Of a stretch of DNA of 64,000 nucleotides, positions 6,333 through 14,311 are shown piece by piece (position 1 is the stretch's first letter; the number at the start of each line of letters is the position of its first letter). Both the position numbers and the translations under genes were made by a program. The DNA comes from RGVD01 sp040403075 (GTDB lineage: Bacteria; Bacteroidota; Bacteroidia; UKL13-3), in contig JBBALJ010000002.1 in NCBI GenBank assembly GCA_040403075.1, positions 1-64,000 of the forward strand. The letters are read 5' to 3'. The notes beneath the pieces are model-generated. The model searched no databases and was not told where the DNA came from. It worked only from the letters and a program-made list of their open reading frames with translations.

Positions 6333-6566
6333 ATGACTACTGAACAAATGATTCAAGCATTAAGCAAGTCAAAGAATGAAATTGTTGCTCAAAAATGTCA
6401 GCGTATTTTGAATGGAGAAACTACCATTGAACATGAGTTGAATTATAGTGGTTCGTTCATGACCTATGTGTTATCAGGTGACTTCAAAAATGCTATGCAA
6501 CGTGCCGATTCTTATAATCGTGAAGTACTTCAAAATGCAGTAAACGAAGGAGGTAACAATGAGTAA
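6333..6566 (+). CDS. 77-residue hypothetical protein
   Basis: The ATG at 6333 (MTTEQMIQAL) lies 4 nt after the preceding stop. It is mostly helical and charged, with no Cys-pair or membrane segment. The 3' end overlaps the next gene by 8 nt. It is part of a chain of short overlapping genes leading to the DNA polymerase. Confidence 0.6.
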   Translation: MTTEQMIQALSKSKNEIVAQKCQRILNGETTIEHELNYSGSFMTYVLSGDFKNAMQRADSYNREVLQNAVNEGGNNE

Positions 6567-6807
6567 ATTACTAATCACTCAAATAGAACTCCTTCATGAT
6601 AAGGAGTATGATTTTATAGAGCAGCAAGATAAAAGTCTAGCTAATCTATGTATAAGGTATGATGAGATAGTAGCAGTTAGGGAGAATGCAGATAAAGCTG
6701 ACGTTATAAACCCTAATATGTCTGTTGTCTATCTAAAAAGTGGAGAGTTCTTCTTCATCTTTACACCTTATGAAGAAGTATTAAAACATATGCAACAATT
6801 AAACTAA
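6559..6807 (+). CDS. 82-residue hypothetical protein
   Basis: Starts MSKLLITQIE, preceded by GGAGG (about 6550-6554), a good ribosome site inside the upstream gene. Its alternating strand/loop pattern (YDEIVAVRE, SVVYLKSGEFFFIF) suggests a small beta-rich domain. No family is recognised. Confidence 0.6.
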   Translation: MSKLLITQIELLHDKEYDFIEQQDKSLANLCIRYDEIVAVRENADKADVINPNMSVVYLKSGEFFFIFTPYEEVLKHMQQLN

Positions 6808-6812
6808 AAATT

Positions 6813-7037
6813 ATGGAAAAGAAACAAAGTAGTATTGACAAATTTGTTCAACAATTAAAAAGAAAAGGTCTTTTAATCACGGAAGATTCTGAATACATAG
6901 TAGCGTATTTAGAAGCCAAAGCAATGCACAAGAAGGAGATTCAATATGCCTATTGGGAAGGTGGAATGGATAAACCAAAAGGGAGTAAAGAATGTGAACA
7001 ATACTACAACGAAACATTCGGAGATAACAATGAGTAA
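6813..7037 (+). CDS. 74-residue hypothetical protein
   Basis: Starts MEKKQSSIDKF, predicted helical (FVQQLKRKGLL, AYLEAKAMHKKEIQYAY), and ends with an acidic tail shared in style with its neighbour (GDNNE versus GGNNE). It overlaps the next gene by 8 nt. The function is unknown. Confidence 0.6.
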   Translation: MEKKQSSIDKFVQQLKRKGLLITEDSEYIVAYLEAKAMHKKEIQYAYWEGGMDKPKGSKECEQYYNETFGDNNE

Positions 7038-7230
7038 GTATCTAATGTGGGCATTAGCATTTATCTTACTACTAGATTGTGCTGCTACAATAGGTGTATA
7101 CCTATCTGTAAAGGATAAGCCTCTTGAGAAAGAGGACTACCAAATGTTTAAAGCTGTTAAGATACCAGAGGATACTGTATATGTAGACCCGATAACTGTA
7201 GGTACAACAACTGATCCTGAGAACTTATGA
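7030..7230 (+). CDS. 66-residue membrane-anchored protein
   Basis: The ATG at 7030 gives MSKYLMWALAFILLLDCAATIGVYLSV, one N-terminal transmembrane anchor, then an acidic soluble tail. The tail ends VGTTTDPENL, strikingly like IGTTTDPEP in the DUF1287 lipoprotein gene at 10768. This hints at a shared segment or recombination between the two. It overlaps the next start (ATGA). Confidence 0.6.
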   Translation: MSKYLMWALAFILLLDCAATIGVYLSVKDKPLEKEDYQMFKAVKIPEDTVYVDPITVGTTTDPENL

Positions 7231-7403
7231 CAACAAAAGAAAAAGCAGAAGAGTTAGTAACCAAAATGCTGAAGGAAGTGGGCTATGATACAGATTTAGC
7301 AGTACCGTGTGCCTTGATAGCAGTAGATGAGATATTAGAACATTGTTATGAAGTAATGAAACCATTTTGGCAAGAAGTTCAACAAGAAATTGAAAACCTC
7401 TAA
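7227..7403 (+). CDS. 58-residue helical hypothetical protein
   Basis: The ATG at 7227 overlaps the previous stop. MTTKEKAEELVTKMLKEVGY is followed by a second helix with IAVDEILEHCYEV and an acidic end. It resembles small amphipathic helical-hairpin phage proteins, but no family is assigned. Confidence 0.6.
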   Translation: MTTKEKAEELVTKMLKEVGYDTDLAVPCALIAVDEILEHCYEVMKPFWQEVQQEIENL

Positions 7404-7416
7404 AAACTAATCAGCT

Positions 7417-7623
7417 ATGGGTTATATGAAGTGGGTAAAAGGCCTGATGGATACAGGTCGGCATTCAATTCTTCGTCAAAAATACGACGAAGCAATTAAG
7501 TGTGATTTTAAACGAATAGAGTTTGATAATTCTAATCTGGATGTTAAATTTGTAGCTAACGTTCTTGACTTTATTGACAAGAGTGATGATGCACATACAG
7601 CAACCAAGAATGAAGCACTCTAG
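7417..7623 (+). CDS. 68-residue hypothetical protein
   Basis: Starts MGYMKWVKGL. A basic N-terminal half precedes an acidic segment (FDNSNLDVKFVANVLDFIDKSDD). It ends in TAG and overlaps the start of the DNA polymerase gene by 14 nt, so it is likely translationally coupled to it. No family is recognised. Confidence 0.55.
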   Translation: MGYMKWVKGLMDTGRHSILRQKYDEAIKCDFKRIEFDNSNLDVKFVANVLDFIDKSDDAHTATKNEAL

Positions 7624-9523
7624 TATCTATGTAGTTAATGGCAAAGAAGCTCTCTTTGATTCTCCTCTTCAATCATGTACAATGCAAGACTGTGTTAATC
7701 ATCTACAATCAATTCATTTGATTGCAGCTGATACCGAGACCGAAGGTTTCGATTTCACAGGTAAGAAGTTGTTAATGATTCAAGTTGGAGACAAGGAGAA
7801 ACAATTTGTCATTGATTACAGAGTAACAAGTAAAGAAGACATAGCATTGTTGAAGTCTGTTTTAGAAGATGAATCTAAAATTAAGATACTTCATAATGCT
7901 AAGTTTGATTACAAGTTCCTCAAGTTCTATTGTAATATCAGCCTCAATAATGTGTACGACACAATGTTGAGTGAGAAGGTATTACACTGTGGTAAAGATG
8001 ATTTTGGATTTAGTCTTGGCAAGCTTACTCAAAGGTATTTGAATGTTACACTGAACAAGGATGTTCGTAACAGATTCATAGACCTTGGTAGCAACCCATT
8101 CACTGTTGATCAAATGGTGTATGGTGCTAAAGATGTTGAATACTTAATTGATATTTACCACAAACAACAGCCTGATATCGAGTACAAGAAACTACGTAGT
8201 GTAGTTAAGCTTGAGAACTTAGCTGTTGTAGTTTTCTCTGAGATAGAGTATGAAGGATTAATCCTTGATACAGAAGCTTGGCAGAAACTAGCTGTTAGAA
8301 ACAAAGCACAGTCCGTCGTTCTTGAGAAAGAATTAGATAAAACTTTGCTTGCTGATGAAAGGTTTAGCCGATACAAGGCACGAAAGCAACTGGATATGTT
8401 TACTGATGTAGAGGAATTAAAAAGCTCTACAGTTAAGTGGTCGTCTCCAACACAAGTTGTTAAGATTTTTAGGACTCTAGTACCTGAGCTTGAGAATGCT
8501 AACGGTAAGAAGCTTGCACCTTATAGGTATAAGCATGTTCTTATTGATGAGTATATCAAGTACAAAGAGAAAGACAAGCTATCTTCTGCATTTGGGGATA
8601 ACTTCTACTCTTTACTCAGTGCTGATAAAAAAGTCAGAACGAATTTCACACAAATCCTGGACACAGGTCGTGTTAGTAGTTCTGAGCCAAACATGCAACA
8701 AATTCCTGCTACTAACGAGTACAGAAATTGTTTTGTGGCTCCCGAAGGTTATGTATTTGTATCATCTGACTATTCATCACAAGAACTGAATGTAATTGCA
8801 TACGGCTCTCAAGACCCTGTATTTCTAAAAGCTCTCGAAAACAATGAAGACTTGCACTCTGTATGTGCAGAATTAGTATTCGGAGAAGTATGGAAGAATG
8901 CAGCAGAAGAGGATTGTGCTTATTACAAAACAAAAGAGAAATGTGACTGTAAAGCTCACAAGAAATTAAGAACTCAAGTTAAGACGATTAACTTCGGATT
9001 AGCCTATGGAATGGGGCCTAAGAAATTATCTGAGACAATCAATTGCTCTACAAAAGAAGCAAAGGAATTGATTACCAAATATTTCAAAGCCTTCCCTAAG
9101 ATTGAGGCATTCTTAAATGGTCTTGGAGAGTTCGGTAAAAAGCACGGTTACATTGAGACTTTTCCTCCGTTTAGAAGAAAGAGATGGTTTAATAGCTGGA
9201 CCCCAAAGATGTACAGTGATAGAGATAGCTTTATGGAGCTGGGATCTATTGAGAGAGCTAGTAAGAACAGTCCTATTCAAGGTAGTTCAGCTGATATAAC
9301 TAAGCTTGCATTAGTATTGATTCATAAGCATGTTAAAGAGAACAATTTACCTGTCAAGATAATCATGACTGTTCATGATCAGATAGACACGATTTGTCCT
9401 AAAGAATATGCTGAAGAATGGAAGGTAGTAATGACTGAGTTAATGGAGAGAGCAGCTAACACCGTTATCAAGAACGGATTATTAAAAGCAGAGACATCAA
9501 TCACTAATGTATGGAGCAAGTAA
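7610..9523 (+). CDS. polA: Family A DNA polymerase with 3'-5' exonuclease
   Basis: The replicative polymerase of the phage (637 residues from the ATG at 7610). The N-terminus is a DnaQ-type proofreading domain: DTE (D41, E43), HNAKFDYKF, and YGAKDVEYLIDIY. The polymerase part has motif A SDYSSQEL (D387), motif B R454-TQVK458-TINFGLAYG, and motif C VHDQ (588-591). Most family A enzymes have HDE there; the catalytic aspartate is kept but the glutamate is glutamine. Between motifs A and B is a Cys-rich insert (DCAYYKTKEKCDCKAH) that could bind zinc. There is no 5'-3' nuclease domain; a separate FEN-type gene lies at 23409. Confidence 0.95.
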   Translation: MKHSSIYVVNGKEALFDSPLQSCTMQDCVNHLQSIHLIAADTETEGFDFTGKKLLMIQVGDKEKQFVIDYRVTSKEDIALLKSVLEDESKIKILHNAKFDYKFLKFYCNISLNNVYDTMLSEKVLHCGKDDFGFSLGKLTQRYLNVTLNKDVRNRFIDLGSNPFTVDQMVYGAKDVEYLIDIYHKQQPDIEYKKLRSVVKLENLAVVVFSEIEYEGLILDTEAWQKLAVRNKAQSVVLEKELDKTLLADERFSRYKARKQLDMFTDVEELKSSTVKWSSPTQVVKIFRTLVPELENANGKKLAPYRYKHVLIDEYIKYKEKDKLSSAFGDNFYSLLSADKKVRTNFTQILDTGRVSSSEPNMQQIPATNEYRNCFVAPEGYVFVSSDYSSQELNVIAYGSQDPVFLKALENNEDLHSVCAELVFGEVWKNAAEEDCAYYKTKEKCDCKAHKKLRTQVKTINFGLAYGMGPKKLSETINCSTKEAKELITKYFKAFPKIEAFLNGLGEFGKKHGYIETFPPFRRKRWFNSWTPKMYSDRDSFMELGSIERASKNSPIQGSSADITKLALVLIHKHVKENNLPVKIIMTVHDQIDTICPKEYAEEWKVVMTELMERAANTVIKNGLLKAETSITNVWSK

Positions 9524-9873
9524 TCGAAAAAGAAAAAGTTAAAGTGTTGACATTATTAATGTTGATGCAATCTGTTGTTTATGCTGCAGATGAATGTCAA
9601 GAGATTTCATGGTTTAATACTAAACGTAGTAAACAATTCGTGAAAGGAACTATTGACGTCATTCTGAAAGAGCATGGGAAAATCTTTATGACTTTGTGGG
9701 ATGTAGATGGTATAAAAATGCCTGACGTCACCAAAGCTTTAGATGAATTTACCCAGCTCTTTAGTACTACTAAATACTACAACCTGCCTGAGATATCAGC
9801 TCTTATCAGAGCTTACAATGCAGGAGAATTTGAAGAAATGTTTAAACCTACAAGAGATGGACAAAACACTTAA
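9511..9873 (+). CDS. 120-residue hypothetical protein
   Basis: Starts MEQVIEKEKV, overlapping the polymerase 3' end by 13 nt. The N-terminus is hydrophobic (LTLLMLMQSVVYAADE), which could mimic a signal peptide, but the rest (LKEHGKIFMTLWDVDGIKMP, EFTQLFSTTKYYNLP) looks cytoplasmic and helical. Function is unknown. Confidence 0.6.
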   Translation: MEQVIEKEKVKVLTLLMLMQSVVYAADECQEISWFNTKRSKQFVKGTIDVILKEHGKIFMTLWDVDGIKMPDVTKALDEFTQLFSTTKYYNLPEISALIRAYNAGEFEEMFKPTRDGQNT

Positions 9874-10093
9874 AAGAAGAAACCTATCTGGTATCTATAT
9901 CTTTGAAACATTTGAAGGTGAAGAAAAACGACAACCTACATGTTTTGAAGATTGTACAGAAGCAACACAAGACAAATGGCTAGAATCATTGGAGGTAGAA
10001 GCATTAAAGAATCTTGCTAAACAACTAGCTAAGACTTTGATTGCAATATCTGATTATGCTGGAGTAACTGCAGGAGGTGAAGATGAACAGTAA
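9857..10093 (+). CDS. 78-residue hypothetical protein
   Basis: I chose the ATG at 9857 (MDKTLKRRNL), which overlaps the upstream gene by only 17 nt. It is acidic and helical, with two Cys residues (PTCFEDCTEA). The 3' end overlaps the next gene (ATG at 10083). No family is recognised. Confidence 0.55.
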   Translation: MDKTLKRRNLSGIYIFETFEGEEKRQPTCFEDCTEATQDKWLESLEVEALKNLAKQLAKTLIAISDYAGVTAGGEDEQ

Positions 10094-10322
10094 CCTACCA
10101 GCAGGCGCAGAAAATGACCCTAACAGACCATGGGATACTTCAGAGAAGTATTGCCGTGTTTGTGAATCTGAGTCTATTGGAGATCTAGTTGATACATATT
10201 TAGCAGAACACCCTAACTGTGAAGATTGGGATGCTGCTTATGAGAAACTAGAAGAAGATGAGCAGATTGGATTATGTAGAGCATGTTATTATGAAGAACT
10301 ATCAGATTTTAACGATGATTAA
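10083..10322 (+). CDS. 79-residue protein with two CxxC pairs
   Basis: The ATG at 10083 follows GGAGG (10073-10077). CRVC near residue 24 and CRAC near residue 66 form a likely zinc site. The protein is very acidic overall (EEDEQ, ELSDFNDD). It could be a small zinc-ribbon regulator or a nucleic-acid mimic; this is inference from composition. Confidence 0.6.
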   Translation: MNSNLPAGAENDPNRPWDTSEKYCRVCESESIGDLVDTYLAEHPNCEDWDAAYEKLEEDEQIGLCRACYYEELSDFNDD

Positions 10323-10766
10323 TCCAGATAAAATCCAATTAATAGTAAAGCATCTTATAGATAAGATGTTTGACTATGCTAATCTTGATGTTAAGTATGA
10401 GGATTTACTAGATCGTAAAGACGATTGGTATGTGCAGTATACAATGACACAGCAGCAGTATGAAACATGGAAAGAATACTCTGTGAAGTACATCAAGAAA
10501 GAAAAGAAAGTACCAATGAAGTATGCTGAACGAGAGTTTGCATGGTTCAATCTTTCTTACGGGCTTAAAGTGGAGCAGCCAAAGTCTCCCGAANNNNNNN
10601 NNNNNNNNNNNNNNNNNNNNNNNNNNNNNNNNNNNNNNNNNNNNNNNNNNNNNNNNNNNNNNNNNNNNNNNNNNNNNNNNNNNNNNNNNNNNNTGCATGG
10701 TTCAATCTTTCTTACGGGCTTAAAGTGGAGCAGCCAAAGTCTCCCGAAATCGACAACATAAATTAA
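10315..10766 (+). CDS. Hypothetical protein interrupted by an assembly gap
   Basis: Starts MINPDKIQLI, overlapping the previous stop by 8 nt. Reading is open to the gap at 10594. If the gap and one 55-bp copy are removed, the frame continues ...KSPEIDNIN to TAA at 10764-10766, giving about 98 residues. As written, 100 N plus 55 bp shift the frame and give a false chimeric end. The protein is Lys/Trp/Tyr-rich (WYVQYTMTQQQYETWKEY). No family is recognised. Confidence 0.6.
10539..10748. repeat. 55-bp direct repeats flanking 100 N (scaffold gap)
   Basis: The 55 bases before the N-run (10539-10593) are identical to the 55 after it (10694-10748). The second gap, at 24794, shows exactly the same geometry. 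This matches contig ends overlapping by a 55-base k-mer and joined with a default 100-N spacer, not a biological repeat. Confidence 0.85.
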
Positions 10767-10767
10767 C

Positions 10768-11487
10768 ATGAAAAAGTACTTGTTTTTATTTGTATTGTTT
10801 GCTTCATGTAAGCAACCAACTACCATTGATGCCCCTCAAAATGTAATAGACGAAAAGGTGGTAATCAATTCAGATAGCACAGTTCAAGAAGAAGATTCTA
10901 TTTTCTGTGTAGTTGATTTTGATAGAGAAACTATCGGAACTACTACAGATCCTGAACCAGCAATTGCTATTGCTAGAGCTGCTGAATCGTTACAATACCA
11001 AGAAGTAACGTACAATGGGGCATACTATAACATCAAGTATCCTAATGGAGATGTGCCAAGTAATATCGGTGTTTGCACTGATGTTGTTATTCGTACGTAC
11101 AGAAAACTTGGAATTGATTTACAGCAGAAAGTGCACGAAGATATTCTTAGTGCTAGCTCTGCTTATAATGGAGTAAAGAAGCCAGATACTAACATTGATC
11201 ACAGACGAGTACCTAATCTTATGAAGTTCTTTGAAAGACATGGAGAAGTAAAACCATGTTCAACTAACATTGAAGATTATTTTCCAGGTGATATTGTATG
11301 TTGGAAGCTTTATGGGGGATTGAATCATATTGGAGTAGTTACAAACATTAAAGCTCCTGATGGCACATACCTTATGATGCATAACATTGGTTCAGGACAA
11401 GAGATAAATAATTTCTTGTTTGCTTCAAAGATTATCGGGCATTATGCGTATGCCCCAAAAGAAATTTATAGTCACCTTAATAATTAA
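10768..11487 (+). CDS. DUF1287 lipoprotein (papain-like/NlpC-type fold suspected)
   Basis: The N-terminus MKKYLFLFVLFASC is a lipoprotein signal with lipobox FAS-C (C14), so the protein should be lipidated and exported to the periplasm. The body fits the DUF1287 family as I recall it: YPNGDVPSNIGVCTDVVIRT, RKLGIDLQQKVHEDI, then NIDHRRVPNLMKFF, PGDIVCW and LNHIGVV. Cys97 of GVCTDV and the His of NHIG are candidate catalytic residues. A periplasmic peptidoglycan amidase or an envelope-modifying role is plausible. Its place among replication genes suggests early synthesis, unlike a normal endolysin. Confidence 0.75.
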   Translation: MKKYLFLFVLFASCKQPTTIDAPQNVIDEKVVINSDSTVQEEDSIFCVVDFDRETIGTTTDPEPAIAIARAAESLQYQEVTYNGAYYNIKYPNGDVPSNIGVCTDVVIRTYRKLGIDLQQKVHEDILSASSAYNGVKKPDTNIDHRRVPNLMKFFERHGEVKPCSTNIEDYFPGDIVCWKLYGGLNHIGVVTNIKAPDGTYLMMHNIGSGQEINNFLFASKIIGHYAYAPKEIYSHLNN

Positions 11488-11492
11488 ACAAA

Positions 11493-11795
11493 ATGGTTAT
11501 AGCAATCACAGTTTTATCATTACTATTAGCCTGTATGGCAGTAGTATTTGCTTTTGGATTAAAAGTAACTAGCAGAATGTCTGATGAGATCAGGTATCAA
11601 GAAGAAATTATTGATGCTAAGAATGAAGCTTTAAGTTACTATGTAGATGCTTATCAAGAAAAGCTTGATGAGTTATTAAAGTTTAAGATTTCTGCAGCTA
11701 CAAAGAAACCTGTTGGTCGTCCTAAAGGTGTTAAGAACAAAGTTCAGAAACCTAAGTTTGACAAGGTAAAGTTTAACGAAAAGTACGGGAAGTAA
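11493..11795 (+). CDS. Membrane-anchored protein with AT-hook-like tail
   Basis: Residues 1-22 are one transmembrane helix (VLSLLLACMAVVFAFGL). A coiled-coil stretch follows (SDEIRYQEEIIDAKNEAL...KLDELLKFK). The C-terminus is basic and contains an AT-hook-type core, VGRPKGVKNK. This layout resembles Rz-like or anchor proteins, but the AT-hook suggests tethering DNA to the membrane. Function is inferred from topology only. Its stop overlaps the next start by one base. Confidence 0.65.
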   Translation: MVIAITVLSLLLACMAVVFAFGLKVTSRMSDEIRYQEEIIDAKNEALSYYVDAYQEKLDELLKFKISAATKKPVGRPKGVKNKVQKPKFDKVKFNEKYGK

Positions 11796-11980
11796 TGCCT
11801 GATATTTCGATCTGTAAGGGGGTTAATTGCCCCCTTGCTTTTAACTGTTACAGGTTTACAGCTAAAGCTAATCCTCATCGGCAAACTTACATGAGTGAGC
11901 CTCCATGGGATGAGGAGAAAAAAGAATGTGAATATTATTTATCAAACGAAAAAATTGAAGTTAAATCAGATGACAAATGA
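11795..11980 (+). CDS. 61-residue Cys-rich small protein
   Basis: MPDISICKGVNCPLAFNCYR carries three cysteines early, and a fourth lies in KKECEYYL. The spacing CxxxxCPxxxxCYR...C suggests a metal site. I recall very similar short proteins in other Bacteroidota phages; none has a known role to my knowledge. It overlaps the next gene by 4 nt. Confidence 0.65.
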   Translation: MPDISICKGVNCPLAFNCYRFTAKANPHRQTYMSEPPWDEEKKECEYYLSNEKIEVKSDDK

Positions 11981-12546
11981 TCAAGAAAAAGAACAAAGTA
12001 AAACAGGTTTACTCATCAAGAAGGAAAGCCCAAATCTTAGCTATGATAGAAGCTTCACGGGATTCCTCGATAAGCTTTACGAAGTCACGAGACCCACAGG
12101 AGATAGCAGAGATGATGCTGAAGATAGTGGAGCACCTCTTTGCAATTCCGAGAGCTGAATTCTTAACCGAAAGCAGGATGAGAGATCATGTGGTTAGACG
12201 TTGTTTAGTTGCTAATCTTATTCTTACTTATACAGATCTTAGAGATGTAGCTATTGGTAAGATTATTAATCGTGATAGAACTTCTGCTATTCATATGTTT
12301 AGGCTTCATGATGACTTAATCATTGTAGAGAAAACCTACAAGGATTGGTTTGAGAGAGCTTCTAGTCTTTATGCAAAAGCTAATTTCATTCCTCATATTA
12401 ACGATGTCACTATGGACAGTATTATCGAGAGAATAATTAAGCTTAACGAAGAGGTAGAATTACTTAATGGAATGCTAGGTAACCTGTTAGTTAATGTAAA
12501 ATCAAAAGACCATGTCACAAGTACAGAGCAAAGTCTTACTGATTAA
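11977..12546 (+). CDS. DnaA domain IV-like DNA-binding protein
   Basis: 189 residues. Residues 50-120 resemble the C-terminal DNA-binding domain of DnaA: IVEHLFAIPRAEFLTESRMR, then RRCLVANLILTY and VAIGKIINRDRTSAIHM, which parallels the IG..fgRDHtTVlha signature. No AAA+ part is present. It probably binds specific sites, possibly the phage origin, or interferes with host DnaA boxes. A helical coiled-coil tail follows. It overlaps the helicase gene by 35 nt, consistent with a replication-initiation unit. Confidence 0.75.
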   Translation: MIKKKNKVKQVYSSRRKAQILAMIEASRDSSISFTKSRDPQEIAEMMLKIVEHLFAIPRAEFLTESRMRDHVVRRCLVANLILTYTDLRDVAIGKIINRDRTSAIHMFRLHDDLIIVEKTYKDWFERASSLYAKANFIPHINDVTMDSIIERIIKLNEEVELLNGMLGNLLVNVKSKDHVTSTEQSLTD

Positions 12547-13711
12547 AGATCAGGAGCAAAAGAAAGCATTGAATGCTTGGAAAGATGAAGGGTACATAGG
12601 CACTGTTATAGCTGGCACAGGATTCGGAAAGAGTCGTGTCGGTGTAATTGCTTGTGGAGCTATGATTCGTAAACATGGAGGTAAGGGCTTGGTCTTAGTC
12701 CCTACTAATCAACTGCAAGACCAATTTAAAGAAGAGTTCAAAAAGTGGGGTTATGAAGATGTGTTAGAGAGTGTAGACATTCTCTGCTATGCATCAGCTC
12801 ATAAACTACGAGATCAATCTTACACTGTTACAGTAGCAGATGAAGTTCATCTTGGGTTGTCCCCAATCTATCGAGAGATCTTTCTTCAAAATGACCACCA
12901 AAGACTTCTTTGTATGACTGCTACTTCACCAGAAGAAGAGGAGTATGAAGATTTACTTGATGAGATAGCCCCAACGGTCTATACCATTACCCTAGATGAA
13001 TGTGTAGAGAAAGGATTAGTGGCACCTTACACTATTCACTGTGTTCCCGTTCCATTGTTAGATTCAGAGAGAGATGCTTACAAAGCTGCAAACAATGCCT
13101 TTGTTCATTATAAGTATCACCTTGGAATGTACAATGCTTTCGAGGAAGCAGGTAGAATATTGAAGGACCCTAATGCTACCCCTGTACAGAAGAAGAATGC
13201 AACTTTGTTTTACAAAGCTATTCGAGATAGGAAGGAAGTAGTTCAAAAGGCTCATAACAAAATTCTTTATACTGCTATGATAGCTCAGACTAAAGCAGAT
13301 AAGAAAATACTAACGTTTGCCGGAACTAATGAGTTTACCAATCAAATGTATACAGAGTTGAATGAGAATGGTTGCAATGCAGCCAGGTATCACTCAGCTC
13401 TTGGTAAGAAAGAGAAGGACAAAGCTCTCAAGGATTTCAGAGAAAATGAGGTACGAATACTGTGTTCTACAAAGGCATTGAATCAAGGATTCGATATACC
13501 TGATGCACAGCTCGGAATCATCTGTGGCCTTGATAGCAAAGCATTATCCATGATTCAGAGAGTAGGTAGATTATTACGACTTAGCCCAGATAAAACTGGT
13601 GAGATAGTAATTTTGTACGTAAAAGACTCTCAAGAAGAAAAGTGGTTGAGAAGTTCTATCGAAAGTTTATCAAATATAGTTTGGTGTTCGGATATTTCTT
13701 CTTATATTTGA
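12512..13711 (+). CDS. SF2 DEAD/DEAH-type helicase
   Basis: 399 residues with Walker A AGTGFGKS (34-41), motif II DEVH (110-113), motif III TAT, and a C-terminal RecA fold with KILTFAGTNEF, ILCSTKALNQGFDIPD and motif VI QRVGRLLR. It resembles phage UvsW/RadD-type helicases that process recombination and replication forks. Length and motif order are complete. The start lies inside the DnaA-like gene, so the two are likely coupled. Confidence 0.9.
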   Translation: MSQVQSKVLLIKDQEQKKALNAWKDEGYIGTVIAGTGFGKSRVGVIACGAMIRKHGGKGLVLVPTNQLQDQFKEEFKKWGYEDVLESVDILCYASAHKLRDQSYTVTVADEVHLGLSPIYREIFLQNDHQRLLCMTATSPEEEEYEDLLDEIAPTVYTITLDECVEKGLVAPYTIHCVPVPLLDSERDAYKAANNAFVHYKYHLGMYNAFEEAGRILKDPNATPVQKKNATLFYKAIRDRKEVVQKAHNKILYTAMIAQTKADKKILTFAGTNEFTNQMYTELNENGCNAARYHSALGKKEKDKALKDFRENEVRILCSTKALNQGFDIPDAQLGIICGLDSKALSMIQRVGRLLRLSPDKTGEIVILYVKDSQEEKWLRSSIESLSNIVWCSDISSYI

Positions 13712-13747
13712 ATACGATTACTTATAGAAAGTATAAAAGAAACTTTT

Positions 13748-14311
13748 ATGATCATTGAAATTGATACAGAGAAGCTAACAATCCACGGGTTAACAGCTGA
13801 TGAGTTTTTATTCCTATCTATGTTTAGTCGTGACCTTGATTCTAGTGACTTAAAGTTAATTATTAACCGTGAAAAACTGCAAACCAACGGTTGGATTAAG
13901 TTGGGAGAGGAGGACGAATGTACATTAAGAGAGAAATTTAACGACGAATTCTTAAGTACTGAAGATGTCATATGGCACGGCCTCCTTTCTCACTATCCAC
14001 TCAAAGTAATTGCAAATGGAGCAGTCAGAATACTTAGAGCTAAAGATCCCAGTTCTAAGGCAAATGCAAAGCCAAAATCCCGTTATCTCAAATACATAGG
14101 AAAGGACAAGAAAAAGCACGAACACGTTATAGAGTGTCTGCAACGAGAGCTCCTATTACGTAAACGAGGCAATAACTTAGGATTTATGCAGCAGCTAGAA
14201 ACTTGGATTAATAATCACACATGGGAGAAGTACAGTGATCTAAGTGATGGAGAATCAAAATCAACAACTGAGTCATCAGGCTCAGAAAGTAGAATCACAA
14301 GACAACTTTGA
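13748..14311 (+). CDS. 187-residue hypothetical protein upstream of DnaB-like helicase
   Basis: MIIEIDTEKLTIHGLTADEFLFLSM, then a basic middle (KPKSRYLKYIGKDKKKHEH), and a Ser/Thr-rich tail overlapping the helicase gene by 65 nt. The long overlap, in a different frame, suggests tight coupling. It could be a helicase loader or cofactor by position. No domain is recognised, and that role is only an inference. Confidence 0.6.
   Translation: MIIEIDTEKLTIHGLTADEFLFLSMFSRDLDSSDLKLIINREKLQTNGWIKLGEEDECTLREKFNDEFLSTEDVIWHGLLSHYPLKVIANGAVRILRAKDPSSKANAKPKSRYLKYIGKDKKKHEHVIECLQRELLLRKRGNNLGFMQQLETWINNHTWEKYSDLSDGESKSTTESSGSESRITRQL

Noticed and set aside
10594..10766. A genuine 168-residue read-through protein across the gap
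   Set aside because: It changes frame across a scaffold artefact; the collapsed sequence gives a shorter, consistent end.
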